NCBI GenBank assembly: GCA_949282215.1
Contig: CASDPF010000017.1
Location: 1-35,517 of the forward strand
Source: an uncultured bacterium
GTDB taxonomy: Bacteria > Cyanobacteriota > Vampirovibrionia > Gastranaerophilales > Gastranaerophilaceae
Direction of reading: 5' to 3'
DNA length: 35,517 nt
Shown: one piece after another, positions 9,407 through 18,316 of the stretch
Numbering within the stretch: position 1 is the stretch's first letter
How the letters are laid out: every line of letters begins with the position of its first letter
The notes under the pieces: model-generated
Told to the model about the DNA's origin: nothing
The model's input: the letters and a program-made list of their open reading frames with translations, nothing else
The model's database searches: none
Made by a program: the position numbers and the translations under genes

Positions 9407-10528
9407 CTATCTGATTTGAACCGGCATTATCAAACAAACAAAATCTTCTTCGCTGTTTGGTCTTAATACTGTTGCTGATAATGGTGTATTTAGACCAATA
9501 TTTACTTCCTCACAATCAATATTTTTCAATGCTTCCAACACAAATTTATAATTGAATGCTATTGATAAATCTTCACCATCATAGTTTATTGCTAATTCTT
9601 CCTCTGATTTACCCGAATCAGGAGTATCTGCTGTTAGTTTTAAGGTATTTTGAGAAAAGTCTAATTTAACAATACTTGTTTTTTCGTTAACCATAATAGA
9701 TACACGCTCTAATGCTGAAATTAACTGAGAAACATTTACTATTGCAGTTTTTGGGCTTTCAGCAGGTATTAATTGGTTATATTTAGGAAATTGACCTTCT
9801 AACAATCTTGAAATTGTTATTGTCTTTTCAGATTTGATAACAATTTTTGTCTTCTCTGTGTATATTTTTACAGATTCATCTTCCAAGAATGAACTCATTT
9901 TTATAAATTCATTTAACGTTTTAGATGGGATAATTAGCTGTTGAGATTTATTTTCAGGATTTTTGATATTTTCACGAACTCTAGCAAGTCTGTTTCCATC
10001 TGTAGAAGCAATTTCGAGAGTTTGACCTTGAATATCGCATACTATACCTGATAATAGATTGCTTGATTCATAACTTGCAGCTGCAAAACCTGCTTGACGT
10101 ACTGCCTTTGTTAACGGTTTTATTTCTATTTCAAAAGCGTCCTCTTCATTTGCGGTAAAATTTGAAACTTCCGGAGGGAATTCATTTGCAGAAATTCCGA
10201 TTATATCAAATTTTGAATTTTGGCATGTTATATTAACCGAAGTTGAGTCGTTTGGCATTTCAAATGTAATCAATTTATCACCAAGCTTCGAAACTATCTC
10301 ATTGAGTGTTTTTGAAGGTAATGTAATTTTTCCTTCTTCTTCTACTTGAGCATTTACTTCTGCCATGACTGTCAGGTCAAGATCTGTTGCTACGAGTTTT
10401 ATTGTACTATTATCAATGGTTTCAATTAAAATATTTAACAAAACCGGTTGTAAAGCTCTTACACTTGTTGCTCTTTCTACTATTTTTATACCGTTATATA
10501 AATCCTCTTTTTTAATTACAAATTTCAT
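9407..10528 (-). CDS. dnaN: DNA polymerase III beta subunit (sliding clamp)
   Basis: The ring-shaped processivity clamp of the replicative polymerase, three repeated clamp folds in 373 residues, the normal length. Recognisable stretches are ATDLDLTVMAEV in domain 1, STDGNRLARV in domain 2, and the family C-terminus CLIMPVQIR that forms part of the client-binding pocket. AAAGGAG sits ahead of the ATG. The gene is transcribed away from the AT-rich, box-containing region to its right, as expected for a dnaN next to a replication origin. dnaA is not in the window. Confidence 0.98.
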   Translation of the reverse strand: MKFVIKKEDLYNGIKIVERATSVRALQPVLLNILIETIDNSTIKLVATDLDLTVMAEVNAQVEEEGKITLPSKTLNEIVSKLGDKLITFEMPNDSTSVNITCQNSKFDIIGISANEFPPEVSNFTANEEDAFEIEIKPLTKAVRQAGFAAASYESSNLLSGIVCDIQGQTLEIASTDGNRLARVRENIKNPENKSQQLIIPSKTLNEFIKMSSFLEDESVKIYTEKTKIVIKSEKTITISRLLEGQFPKYNQLIPAESPKTAIVNVSQLISALERVSIMVNEKTSIVKLDFSQNTLKLTADTPDSGKSEEELAINYDGEDLSIAFNYKFVLEALKNIDCEEVNIGLNTPLSATVLRPNSEEDFVCLIMPVQIR

Positions 10529-10619
10529 CCCATACTCCTTTGCTTGTTATGTAGATATGATAATATAAATAAGTTTTTTACTGAATAATTTATAAACAAA
10601 ATTTTACTTTTTCCTTTTA

Positions 10620-10870
10620 GTTTTGAACACTAAATTCTTTATTATATATTATATTAATAAATATATATATAAATATAATAGTAATAATAAAGTTGCATTA
10701 TTTGTAGAAAACTACTTAAAACTATTGTTAGAGCTTAATTTCTGCTGTGTAAAAATTTGTAGAAAACTTTTTATGGTTTTCTACAGAAAAAAGTTTTTAA
10801 AATAATATCCTCCAAAAGATGTAGAAAACCATATTATTTTCTACTGTATTCTACAAAGTTTTCTACAGAA
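10620..10870. other. Candidate replication origin (oriC)
   Basis: The gene-free gap upstream of dnaN holds an almost pure A/T stretch (about 10631-10690), a plausible unwinding element. Next to it lie five exact copies of TTTTCTACA or its complement, at 10703-10711, 10758-10766, 10777-10785, 10820-10828 and 10859-10867. Two more copies have one mismatch (10837-10845 and 10847-10855). The 9-mer differs by one base from the DnaA box reported in cyanobacteria (TTTTCCACA). The position beside dnaN, the clustering and the adjacent AT-rich DNA together suggest oriC. I saw only two other exact copies in the window, both isolated inside genes (7914 and 19875). Confidence 0.75.
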
Positions 10871-10903
10871 AAACATGTCAAATAATTTACAATTTATTTG
10901 TAC

Positions 10904-10932
10904 TTGACAAAAATGTATTTGTATGATATAAA
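10904..10932 (+). promoter_or_regulatory. Sigma-70 promoter leaving the origin region
   Basis: TTGACA at 10904-10909, a 17-bp spacer, and TATAAA at 10927-10932. The -35 matches consensus. It lies just right of the last DnaA-type box and would transcribe towards 10946. Confidence 0.75.
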
Positions 10933-10945
10933 GTAGGTGGGGTAA

Positions 10946-11020
10946 ATGTATATTTATAAGTCTTGTCATACGACGAGACTTTCTTTTTCGGTTTTGGATG
11001 TACATGATTTTTTATACTAG
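10946..11020 (+). CDS. Possible 24-residue leader peptide
   Basis: An ATG follows AGGTGGGG at good spacing and opens 24 codons to a TAG at 11018. The peptide starts MYIYKSCHTTR and ends DVHDFLY. It lies directly downstream of the promoter at 10904 and contains a terminator-like hairpin (10959-10988), so it may be a leader peptide with an attenuator, or the start codon may be fortuitous. No family is recognisable in so short a peptide. Confidence 0.35.
   Translation: MYIYKSCHTTRLSFSVLDVHDFLY
10958..10988 (+). terminator. Terminator or attenuator hairpin in the short leader
   Basis: AGTCTTGTC, loop ATAC, GACGAGACT: a 9-bp stem with one G-T pair, followed by TTCTTTTT. It would end a transcript of about 50 nt from the promoter at 10904. 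Confidence 0.65.
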
Positions 11021-11034
11021 ATGTTCAATGGTCG

Positions 11035-11063
11035 TTGATGAGTGGAGTAAAATATGTTATAAT
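11035..11063 (+). promoter_or_regulatory. Promoter of the poly-G leader unit
   Basis: TTGATG at 11035-11040, 17-bp spacer, TATAAT at 11058-11063 (perfect -10). The start would fall near 11070, about 24 nt before the tiny ORF at 11094. Confidence 0.75.
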
Positions 11064-11093
11064 AGAGTATGGATAATATGTAAGGAGGCGAAC

Positions 11094-11144
11094 ATGCAAA
11101 AGATAAGTATAGATAGAATTTCGGGGGGGGGGGCTACCAGCTAA
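11094..11144 (+). CDS. 16-residue ORF with an 11-G homopolymer (possible phase-variable or frameshifted gene)
   Basis: AAGGAGG lies seven bases before the ATG, and a good promoter sits upstream. As written the frame reads MQKISIDRISGGGATS and stops at 11144. An 11-base G run at 11123-11133 sits after codon 10. A run of 9 or 12 G would join the ATG to a second frame that reads YQLTVRTSISDLDLRF and continues to a TGA at 11227, giving 43 or 44 residues. So this may be a real small gene that is out of frame through slippage or an assembly error. The segment is clearly richer in G+C than its surroundings, so it may instead be a structured RNA. Confidence 0.45.
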   Translation: MQKISIDRISGGGATS

Positions 11145-11205
11145 CAGTTAGGACAAGCATTTCCGACTTAGACCTCCGATTTAATGAAAAAGAGCAGAAA
11201 AGCAA

Positions 11206-11231
11206 GCCGTGCCAAAAGACACGGTGATTTT
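11206..11231 (+). terminator. Terminator closing the poly-G unit
   Basis: CCGTG, 8-nt loop, CACGG, then TGATTTTT. It ends a transcript of about 160 nt from the 11035 promoter and overlaps the stop codon of the alternative frame. Some read-through into the pilin-like gene at 11283 is possible. Confidence 0.6.
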
Positions 11232-11282
11232 TAGTGCGAAATTTTGATAATTGGTAGTAAAAATAAAAAAGACGGAGGATTT

Positions 11283-11963
11283 ATGAAGAAGAAAAATGCT
11301 TTTACATTGGCAGAAGTGCTAATCACCTTAGGAATAATCGGGATAGTAGCTGCAATGACATTGCCTGTATTAATAGAAAAACATCAAAAGGTTGTACATG
11401 TAAATAGGATGAAACAAACCTATTCAATATTAGCAAATGCGTTTTATATGGCTCGTCAGGAATATGGCGAACCGAAAAATTGGGATTGGGATGCAAATAA
11501 TCTTTCTGAAGAAAACTTAAACAGATTTATAGAAAAATATCTTTTGCCATATTTATCTGTTTCTTCTACAGGAGGAGAACATGAAAGCTGGGAAAATTCT
11601 TATGTTTGTCGTTTAAAAAATGGTACTACTATGATAATTCAGTTTGATGGATATAATAAAGATGGAATACCAAATGGTCCGGTTACAGATATAACAGCAT
11701 TAAGATTTCTTATTTCTCATAAAAGCGAGACTTCAAGTTTTACAGCTCAAAATAGAGATTATTCCAGAAATAATTATCTTTTGGTGTTTTCCAAAAATGA
11801 AGGATTAAAGTTTGCAAATTACAATAAATCAAGAGATCGTGATTATTATATTAATAATGGCAGTCAAGCATGTAATAAAAATATTGTTAAGAATAAAAGA
11901 CTTAGTTGTGGTGCTTTAATCTTTTATGATGGATGGGAAATAAAAGATGATTATCCTTGGTAA
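11283..11963 (+). CDS. Type IV pilin-like protein with class III signal
   Basis: 226 residues from the ATG at 11283, chosen because GGAGGA lies just before it; a TTG 39 bases upstream is also in frame. The N-terminus is a prepilin signal: MKKKNA, then FTLAEVLITLGIIGIV, with the Glu at position +5 of the mature helix. A prepilin peptidase would cut before the Phe and the helix would pack into a pilus or pseudopilus. The rest is polar with two Cys near the C-terminus (SQACNK, LSCGAL) that could form a disulphide. No other pilus assembly gene is nearby, so this is a lone minor-pilin-like gene. Orphan genes of this type are frequent in Melainabacteria as far as I know. Confidence 0.85.
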   Translation: MKKKNAFTLAEVLITLGIIGIVAAMTLPVLIEKHQKVVHVNRMKQTYSILANAFYMARQEYGEPKNWDWDANNLSEENLNRFIEKYLLPYLSVSSTGGEHESWENSYVCRLKNGTTMIIQFDGYNKDGIPNGPVTDITALRFLISHKSETSSFTAQNRDYSRNNYLLVFSKNEGLKFANYNKSRDRDYYINNGSQACNKNIVKNKRLSCGALIFYDGWEIKDDYPW

Positions 11964-12003
11964 ATCGTTTTGGGATTAGTTGAAAAATTCTATTTATATT
12001 AAT

Positions 12004-12031
12004 AAAAAAGCTCCTTTATTGGAGCTTTTTT
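12004..12031. terminator. Bidirectional terminator between the pilin-like gene and rpoD
   Basis: AAAAAAGCTCC, loop TTTATT, GGAGC plus T6. Stem and A/T runs serve both converging genes. Confidence 0.88.
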
Positions 12032-12068
12032 GTAAATTTAATTTTAATTATCTGCAAACTATTGGCTC

Positions 12069-13169
12069 TTATGATTCTACGTATTCTCTCAAGCGTTTGC
12101 TTCTGTTTGGATGACGTAGTTTTCTTAGAGCTTTTGCTTCTATTTGTCTGATACGTTCACGAGTAACGCCGAATAATTGTCCTACTTCTTCTAATGTTCT
12201 TTGACGACCGTCATCCATTCCGAAACGTAATCTTAGAACATCTCTTTCACGAGGAGATAATGTGCAAAGAACTTCTGCCAAATCTTCTCTTAAAAGTTCT
12301 GAAGCAACAGTTTTTATAGGAGCATCTGCTTCTTTATCTTCAATAAAATCACCGAGTCTTGAATCTTCTTCTTTACCGATTGGAGTCTCTAAAGATAGAG
12401 GCTCTTGAGCTATTTTTATGATTTCACGAAGTTTTGGAATAGATACGTTCATTTCGATTGCAAGTTCATCTTCGGTTGGTTTTCTTGAAAGTTCTTGAGC
12501 TAATCTTCTTGTAACTTTTTTCAATTTATTAATTGTTTCTACCATGTGAACCGGAATACGAATTGTACGAGCTTGGTCTGCGATAGCTCTTGTTATTGCT
12601 TGTCTGATCCACCATGTTGCATAAGTTGAAAATTTAAAACCTCTTTCATGATCAAATTTTTCTGCTGCACGAATTAGACCTAAATTACCTTCTTGAATTA
12701 AGTCAAGAAATAACATTCCGCGTCCTACATATTTTTTAGCGATACTTACAACCAAACGTAAGTTTGCTTGGACTAATTTTCTTTTTGCTATTGCACCCGG
12801 AGTGCCGCCTTCCAAGATTTTTCTTGCAAGTTCAATTTCTTCATTTGCAGAAAGTAGCTTAATTCTTCCGATTTCTCTTAAATATAATCTAACAGGATCA
12901 TCTACAGCTATTCCTTTAGGCAATTCCATATCATTTGCTGAATCTTCTTCGTGTGAATTCATCATATAAATATCATCAAGATTCATTTTGCCGCCCATTT
13001 TTTCGGTAACAATATCTTCGATATTATCTGTGCTGATATCCATGTTCATGTAATTTACACCGTTAGCATCACCGTCTAACTGTCCTTCCTCGTCGATATC
13101 TTGTAAATCCAAATTCTCTTCATCGAGAACACTTATAACAGAGGAGCTTGGTTGTCTTTTTTTAGTCAT
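12069..13169 (-). CDS. rpoD: Primary sigma factor RpoD/SigA
   Basis: Directs RNA polymerase to housekeeping promoters. 366 residues with a short acidic N-terminus in place of a full region 1.1. Region 1.2 begins at residue 91 ([12 protein letters not shown]). Region 2 is canonical ([30 protein letters not shown]). Region 3 contains [13 protein letters not shown], and region 4 has the HTH ([19 protein letters not shown]) and ends [16 protein letters not shown]. The start overlaps the dnaG stop by 8 bases (ATGACTAA), indicating translational coupling. This is the dnaG-rpoD part of the macromolecular synthesis operon, with no rpsU beside it. Confidence 0.97.
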   Translation of the reverse strand: MTKKRQPSSSVISVLDEENLDLQDIDEEGQLDGDANGVNYMNMDISTDNIEDIVTEKMGGKMNLDDIYMMNSHEEDSANDMELPKGIAVDDPVRLYLREIGRIKLLSANEEIELARKILEGGTPGAIAKRKLVQANLRLVVSIAKKYVGRGMLFLDLIQEGNLGLIRAAEKFDHERGFKFSTYATWWIRQAITRAIADQARTIRIPVHMVETINKLKKVTRRLAQELSRKPTEDELAIEMNVSIPKLREIIKIAQEPLSLETPIGKEEDSRLGDFIEDKEADAPIKTVASELLREDLAEVLCTLSPRERDVLRLRFGMDDGRQRTLEEVGQLFGVTRERIRQIEAKALRKLRHPNRSKRLREYVES

Positions 13170-15057
13170 TCATTTTCTCCAATTTCAGTTTATTATTTAT
13201 CTTATCTCTAAGCTGCATTTGAAGTTTTAGGGCTTCTGTATCATCTTCATCTGCATTTTTATATAATTTTCTTATTTTTTCTTTTTCTTCTTCCCACTGA
13301 CAACGTTTAATCCTTGCAATATTTTCTTCTATCACACATTTAAAGTCGTCGGGTTTTAGATTTGTAAATGTTTCGGAAATACTTATTAAGTCTGTTAAGA
13401 TAGTCTGTATTTCAGGCTTTTCAATATATTCCGTATACAATTGCTCAATTAATTCCTTTACATTATTTACGGTACAAATTAATTTGTCAATTGTAGATTT
13501 TACATTTATTAATGTTTCATCTGTAATGTACGAGTTGTCAATCATTTCATTGATTTGGGCAAATGTTAAGTGACTGTCGGGTACAAAAAAAACACTCAAT
13601 AAATTTTTTTGCGCTTTTTGCGAAATTGTTAACTTTTTTGTAACAATCTTTTTAATTTCTGTTTCTTCTGTAGCAGATACAGATTGATTATATTTAATTT
13701 TCCGTATTTCTGACAATAAAGCTCGTTCATCAATTCCTATAGCATCAGCTATCATTTTTGTATATTCTGCACGAATAATATCATTATTTATCTCTATTAG
13801 TACAGGAATTATCTGTTTTATAAATTTTGTTTTTTCCTGAGGTGTTTTATAGTTGTTTCTATCTTTCAATAAATTATTAATTTGAAAATCAATCAGAAGC
13901 GGGGCTTCTTTGACAAATTTTTTGTAGCTTTCTACTCCTACAGATCTGATAAATTCATCAGGATCTTTACCCTCAGGAGGTGCGATTACTCTTATTTCAC
14001 AAGAATATTTATCTTCCGAGGCAGAGATATAACTTTCATCAAATTGTTTTATATTACCCAAGCCGGTAAAGGCTTTTTTTATAATAGTAGCACCTCTATC
14101 GGTTGCTTTTTGACCGGCTGAATCTGTGTCAAAAGAAAGATATATTCTTCTTGATTTTGTATAGCGTGAAAGCAGTTTTACATGTTCTGATGTTAAAGCT
14201 GTTCCGCATGAGGCGACAGCATTTTCTATTCCATGTGCTTGGGCTGAAATTACATCAAAATATCCTTCCATCAATATAACGCCATCTTCTTCTTTTATTG
14301 CTTCTTTTGCAGTATATAATCCGTAGAGAAGTTTACTTTTATTATAAATTATAGAATCTGATGAGTTCAAATATTTTGGACTTTGTTCTTTTTCTAAAGC
14401 TCTTGCTCCGAATGCTACATATTCACCCTGCTCATTTTGAATAGGAATTATAACTCTGTTTCTAAATCTGTCAATATAGCCATCCCGACCCATAATTACA
14501 AGTCCTGCTTTTTCGAGAATGTCATCTGAAAAATCTTTTTTCAGTACATTATATAAAGTTTTATATGCCTTTGGTGCAATTCCCAAAGTAAATTTTTTCA
14601 TAATTTCCTGAGAAATGCTTCTGGATTTTAGATATTCTAATGCTCTATCTGCCTCTTCAATATTTTTGTTTAATAAAAGATCGTGATAAAATTCTGCTGC
14701 TTTTTTACAAGCATTCATCATTTGTTCTTTTAAATCTCTTGATTTATCAGCATTTTGAAATTTTTCAGGTAACTCAAGATTAAATCTTTTCGCTAAATCT
14801 TTGATTAATTCAAAGAATTCAATACCTTTTGTCTGCATGATAAATCTAAGAGCATCTCCCCCTGCTCCGCAGCCAAAACATTTATATATACCAAGCTGTG
14901 GATTAACCGAAAATGAAGGTGTTTTTTCTTTATGAAAAGGACATAATCCCCAATAATGGTTTCCGTTTTTTTTGAGTATAACCTGTTCAGATACTACTTC
15001 CACTATATCTAAACGACTTTTTATTTCTGATACTAATTCTTCTAATGTTTTAGCCAT
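13162..15057 (-). CDS. dnaG: DNA primase DnaG
   Basis: Makes RNA primers for the replication fork. 631 residues. The CHC2 zinc-binding domain has C39, H42, C60 and C63 ([12 protein letters not shown], then [13 protein letters not shown]). The RNA polymerase core follows, and a TOPRIM domain near 260-330 shows the acidic motifs MEGYFDV and SFDTDSAG plus CGTALT. The C-terminal part (about 430-631) is divergent and helical and would be the helicase-interacting domain. GGTGGAAA precedes the ATG. It forms an operon with rpoD by an 8-base overlap. Confidence 0.96.
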   Translation of the reverse strand: MAKTLEELVSEIKSRLDIVEVVSEQVILKKNGNHYWGLCPFHKEKTPSFSVNPQLGIYKCFGCGAGGDALRFIMQTKGIEFFELIKDLAKRFNLELPEKFQNADKSRDLKEQMMNACKKAAEFYHDLLLNKNIEEADRALEYLKSRSISQEIMKKFTLGIAPKAYKTLYNVLKKDFSDDILEKAGLVIMGRDGYIDRFRNRVIIPIQNEQGEYVAFGARALEKEQSPKYLNSSDSIIYNKSKLLYGLYTAKEAIKEEDGVILMEGYFDVISAQAHGIENAVASCGTALTSEHVKLLSRYTKSRRIYLSFDTDSAGQKATDRGATIIKKAFTGLGNIKQFDESYISASEDKYSCEIRVIAPPEGKDPDEFIRSVGVESYKKFVKEAPLLIDFQINNLLKDRNNYKTPQEKTKFIKQIIPVLIEINNDIIRAEYTKMIADAIGIDERALLSEIRKIKYNQSVSATEETEIKKIVTKKLTISQKAQKNLLSVFFVPDSHLTFAQINEMIDNSYITDETLINVKSTIDKLICTVNNVKELIEQLYTEYIEKPEIQTILTDLISISETFTNLKPDDFKCVIEENIARIKRCQWEEEKEKIRKLYKNADEDDTEALKLQMQLRDKINNKLKLEKMND

Positions 15058-15174
15058 ATTTCCACCAGTAATTATATTTTATCATCAATAAATTTATAAT
15101 CAAAACACATATCCGAAAAATATACCCAATAGGGCAATTGTATATGGAAAATTTTGGAATATTATTATCCTGTT

Positions 15175-16581
15175 ATGCTGAAATTACAAGAAAAGTCGAT
15201 ATGCAAAAACGTTTTATTCCTTGAGAATATAGAAGATTTTCTCAAGGAAAAAGACGTTTCTTCTAAAAAATTATGCATCATAAAAACCGATTTTAAAAAT
15301 CTATCACTGCTAAAAAAAATTTCGAAAATATGTCCAAAGATGGAAATTTGGCTTACGGGTAAAAATATTACACGAGAGAAAATTTTTTTAGCAAACAAAT
15401 ATAATATAAAAAATGTTTTACCCTACCCTTATGATATGAAATCAGTTACTGAATTTTTTAAAATTAAAGATAAAAAGACCTCGGAACCAATCAAAACAGA
15501 AATTCCTTCTTGGATAAAGGGGATGAAAGTTATGATAGTTGACGATAATGAGATGAATGTTGCACTTTTAGAGGAAACTCTTTCAGATACAGGAATTGAA
15601 TTAAGGTCTTTTACAAACCCTTTTGATGCTGCAGATTTGGTTTCTAAAGAAAAATTTGATTTGTTTTTACTGGATGTAATGATGCCTGATATGTCAGGAT
15701 TTGAGCTGGGTGAAATTATTAGGAAATCAGAATTTAATTCTCAATCCTTAATGATGTTTATTTCTGCTCTATCAGATTCTGAGAATAAAATTGCAGGGTA
15801 TAACCTAGGTTCAATGGCTTATATTGAAAAGCCTTTTGATATATCAGTTGTCAGATGTCAAATAGTTAATGCACTTAAAACCAAACAACTAAATGATGCA
15901 ATGAACGATACAAAAGAATCTTTTCTTGCAATGGTAACTCATGATTTGAAATCACCGGTTAATTCCGAAATTGCTGCATTAGAGTTGTTATTGAAGAATT
16001 TCGGCAACTCAAAAGATGATGTGAAAGAAGAAATTATTACGGATATTCTTGCAGCAACAAAATATATGAAAAACTTGCTTGAAAATGTTTTAAATAAATA
16101 TAGATATGATAATCAAAAATATCAAATAACAAAGGAAATACATTTTATAAAATCTCTAATAGAAGATAGTATAGAAGAGACAAAATATGCAATGCTTGAG
16201 AAAAATCAAAGAATTCAATTAAGTAATAGAGCAAGAACAAAAGAAATTCCGATAGATTATCTTGAAATGAAAAGAGTTATTCATAACCTTTTAACAAATG
16301 CAATTGAATATGCACCGAAACACTCAGTTATAGAAATTGATATATCTGAAAATAAAAAATACATAGTTTTTGCAATTAAAAATTTAAATAATGGTTTAGT
16401 CATAAAAAATCCTGATGATATTTTTGAAAAATTTGTTTCACAGGCTAAAAAGAGCAAAAGAATAAGCTCAGGACTCGGGCTATATATTTCTAAAAAAGTT
16501 ATAGAAGCTCATGATGGTTCTATCAGCTTAGATTTAAAAGATCCGAAGTTTGTAAGATTTGTATTTTCTCTGCCAAAATAA
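15175..16581 (+). CDS. Receiver-histidine kinase hybrid with an extra N-terminal pseudo-receiver
   Basis: 468 residues from the ATG at 15175. A TTG at 15154 is also in frame and neither has a good ribosome binding site. Residues 1 to about 105 look like a degenerate receiver (alternating beta/alpha, KLCIIKTD, ending VLPYPYD) without the acidic pocket. A complete receiver follows (VDDNEMN near 120, phospho-acceptor Asp in LLDVMMPDMSG, conserved Lys in EKPFD). A HisKA dimerisation helix has its His at about 256 (MVTHDLKSPV). The ATPase domain has an N box (HNLLTNAIEYAPK) and a G2 box (SSGLGLYISKKVIEAHDG), but the G1 box reads NLNNGL rather than DNGxG. No membrane segment, so it is soluble. No cognate regulator is adjacent. 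Confidence 0.85.
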   Translation: MLKLQEKSICKNVLFLENIEDFLKEKDVSSKKLCIIKTDFKNLSLLKKISKICPKMEIWLTGKNITREKIFLANKYNIKNVLPYPYDMKSVTEFFKIKDKKTSEPIKTEIPSWIKGMKVMIVDDNEMNVALLEETLSDTGIELRSFTNPFDAADLVSKEKFDLFLLDVMMPDMSGFELGEIIRKSEFNSQSLMMFISALSDSENKIAGYNLGSMAYIEKPFDISVVRCQIVNALKTKQLNDAMNDTKESFLAMVTHDLKSPVNSEIAALELLLKNFGNSKDDVKEEIITDILAATKYMKNLLENVLNKYRYDNQKYQITKEIHFIKSLIEDSIEETKYAMLEKNQRIQLSNRARTKEIPIDYLEMKRVIHNLLTNAIEYAPKHSVIEIDISENKKYIVFAIKNLNNGLVIKNPDDIFEKFVSQAKKSKRISSGLGLYISKKVIEAHDGSISLDLKDPKFVRFVFSLPK

Positions 16582-16628
16582 TTCAAATAATGCATTAAAA
16601 ATATTTGAACTCATTATATAATCCCATT

Positions 16629-17510
16629 ATGGACGTACAGAATCTTTCAGAATATTTAGAATACCTTGAGGTCGAAAAAGGACTTTCTATAAATACAATA
16701 GAAGCATACCGACGGGATTTGGGAGATTTTTTGTGTTTTTGTGAGTCAAAGGGAATTGAAAATTTTAATGATGTACGTCGTTCTGAAATAAATAATTACG
16801 TCCTAAAATTGCATGATGAGAAAATGACAACAACGACAGTTGTTAGGAAAATAGCGTCTTTAAGAGGCTTTTTTAAATGGCTATGTGCAAATGATTTTTG
16901 CAAATCAGATCCTACATTAACTCTTGAACAGCCAAAACTGCCCAAAAGATTGCCAAAAGTTATGTCAGTGCAGGAAATAGAAGAAATTCTTAATCAGAAC
17001 CTTGATGAAATTCATTCTGTAATAATTGAATTGCTGTACGGCTGTGGTCTTAGAGTATCTGAGCTTGTTAATATAAACCTTAATGATATAGATATAAAAT
17101 CCAAATATCTTCAATGTCTTGGAAAAGGTTCGAAAGAAAGGATAGTCCCGCTTGGCAAGAAGGCGATTTACGCATTGAATAAATATTTGCCGATAAGAGA
17201 TTTTAATTTACGCAAAAATAATCTTGAAACAAAACGTCTTTTAGTAGATAAGAGCGGAAGAATCCTTACTCGCCAAGATATTTATACCTTTATTCATGCT
17301 CAGGGTGAAAAAATTCACAAACACATATCTCCGCATACTCTAAGGCACAGTTTTGCAACTCACTTACTCGAAAACGGAGCTGATTTAAGGATTGTGCAGG
17401 AACTTCTCGGTCATAGTGATGTTTCGACCACACAACTATATACCCACGTAAGCAAAAAACGTTTGAAAGAAGTCTATTTTGCAATAAACGGTAATGGAGG
17501 GCAAGTGTAA
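16629..17510 (+). CDS. xerD: Tyrosine recombinase, XerD-like
   Basis: Site-specific recombinase of the Xer type, expected to resolve chromosome dimers at dif with a partner. 293 residues from the ATG at 16629; a TTG 24 bases upstream is in frame. The N-terminal SAM-like DNA-binding domain reads EKGLSINTIEAYRRDL. All catalytic residues are present: Arg in GLRVSEL, Lys in KGSKERIVPL, HTLRHSFATHL, LGHSDVSTT, and the Tyr nucleophile in QLYTHVS. The linker KLPKRLPKVMS resembles XerD more than XerC, but the assignment between the two is tentative. The bioD-like gene follows immediately. A second Xer recombinase lies convergent at 19589. Confidence 0.85.
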   Translation: MDVQNLSEYLEYLEVEKGLSINTIEAYRRDLGDFLCFCESKGIENFNDVRRSEINNYVLKLHDEKMTTTTVVRKIASLRGFFKWLCANDFCKSDPTLTLEQPKLPKRLPKVMSVQEIEEILNQNLDEIHSVIIELLYGCGLRVSELVNINLNDIDIKSKYLQCLGKGSKERIVPLGKKAIYALNKYLPIRDFNLRKNNLETKRLLVDKSGRILTRQDIYTFIHAQGEKIHKHISPHTLRHSFATHLLENGADLRIVQELLGHSDVSTTQLYTHVSKKRLKEVYFAINGNGGQV

Positions 17511-17511
17511 A

Positions 17512-18231
17512 ATGCTTCAGCTCTTTATTACAGGGGTAAAACCGAATTCAGGAAAAACTTTTGTCACAGCAGGACTCGCTGCTACAATGCAAAGTTTAGG
17601 ATATACTTCTGCTGTATATTTGCCTGTCCAAACAGGTGCGATTGAACAAAACGGTTATATTCAGGCACCGGATTTGGTTTATATAAAAAAAGCCGACAGT
17701 AATATTAAGACTTACTGTTCATATCTTTTGAAAAGTACAGATTTACCGCTATTTGCAGCAGCTGCAGAAGATGTGCTGATAGAAAAAGATATTATCTTTG
17801 AAGATTATTTGAGTATTTCAGAACGCTATGAGTGCTTTATCGTAAATGGTGTAAGCGGTCTTTCTACTCCGTTAAGCAAAAATTTTCTGGAAGAAGATTT
17901 GATTAAAACCCTTGATATTCCGCTTTTAATTGTTGCCTCTCCGCTGGATTCCTCTTTTAACGAAATATTGCTTACGATAAATAATGCAATATCAAAAAAT
18001 ATTCAATTACGTGGCGTTATACTGAACGATTGTCCTTTTAAAACAGGAGATGTCAATATAAAAAATCTCCCTCGTATGATAGAAGAGTATTCAAATACAA
18101 GGGTTCTCGGACTAATTCCTCATATACACGATATGAGAAACTTTAAGCCCGAGGATTTAATTTCCACAATACTATCTGGAGTAGATATCGAGAGCGTTTT
18201 CGATGTCAAAATTGCAAAACTAAGAATGTAA
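17512..18231 (+). CDS. bioD: Dethiobiotin synthetase-like protein
   Basis: P-loop ATPase related to BioD, which closes the ureido ring of dethiobiotin from DAPA, CO2 and ATP. 239 residues from the ATG at 17512, directly after the xerD stop. An ATG at 17494 would overlap xerD, whereas GGAGGG at 17497-17502 fits the later start. P-loop GVKPNSGKTFVTAG at residues 8-21, YLPVQTG at 36-42, NGVSGLSTPL in the position of the BioD EGAGG motif, and GVILNDCP. The substrate-binding Lys expected near residue 37 is Leu. The family is reasonably sure. Activity as a true BioD is less so, though a bioB in the same window supports a biotin pathway. Confidence 0.7.
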   Translation: MLQLFITGVKPNSGKTFVTAGLAATMQSLGYTSAVYLPVQTGAIEQNGYIQAPDLVYIKKADSNIKTYCSYLLKSTDLPLFAAAAEDVLIEKDIIFEDYLSISERYECFIVNGVSGLSTPLSKNFLEEDLIKTLDIPLLIVASPLDSSFNEILLTINNAISKNIQLRGVILNDCPFKTGDVNIKNLPRMIEEYSNTRVLGLIPHIHDMRNFKPEDLISTILSGVDIESVFDVKIAKLRM

Positions 18232-18316
18232 ACGAATGTAACAGTATATAATGCTTATATACTCAAAAAGACAATTTTTCATAGAAAATGTTTTTTATAA
18301 AAATAGAGGTATAATT

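Noticed and set aside
11070..11235. tRNA or other standard structural RNA in the G+C-rich unit
   Set aside because: No cloverleaf, no T-loop-like GTTCRA, and no match to an RNA family I can recall.
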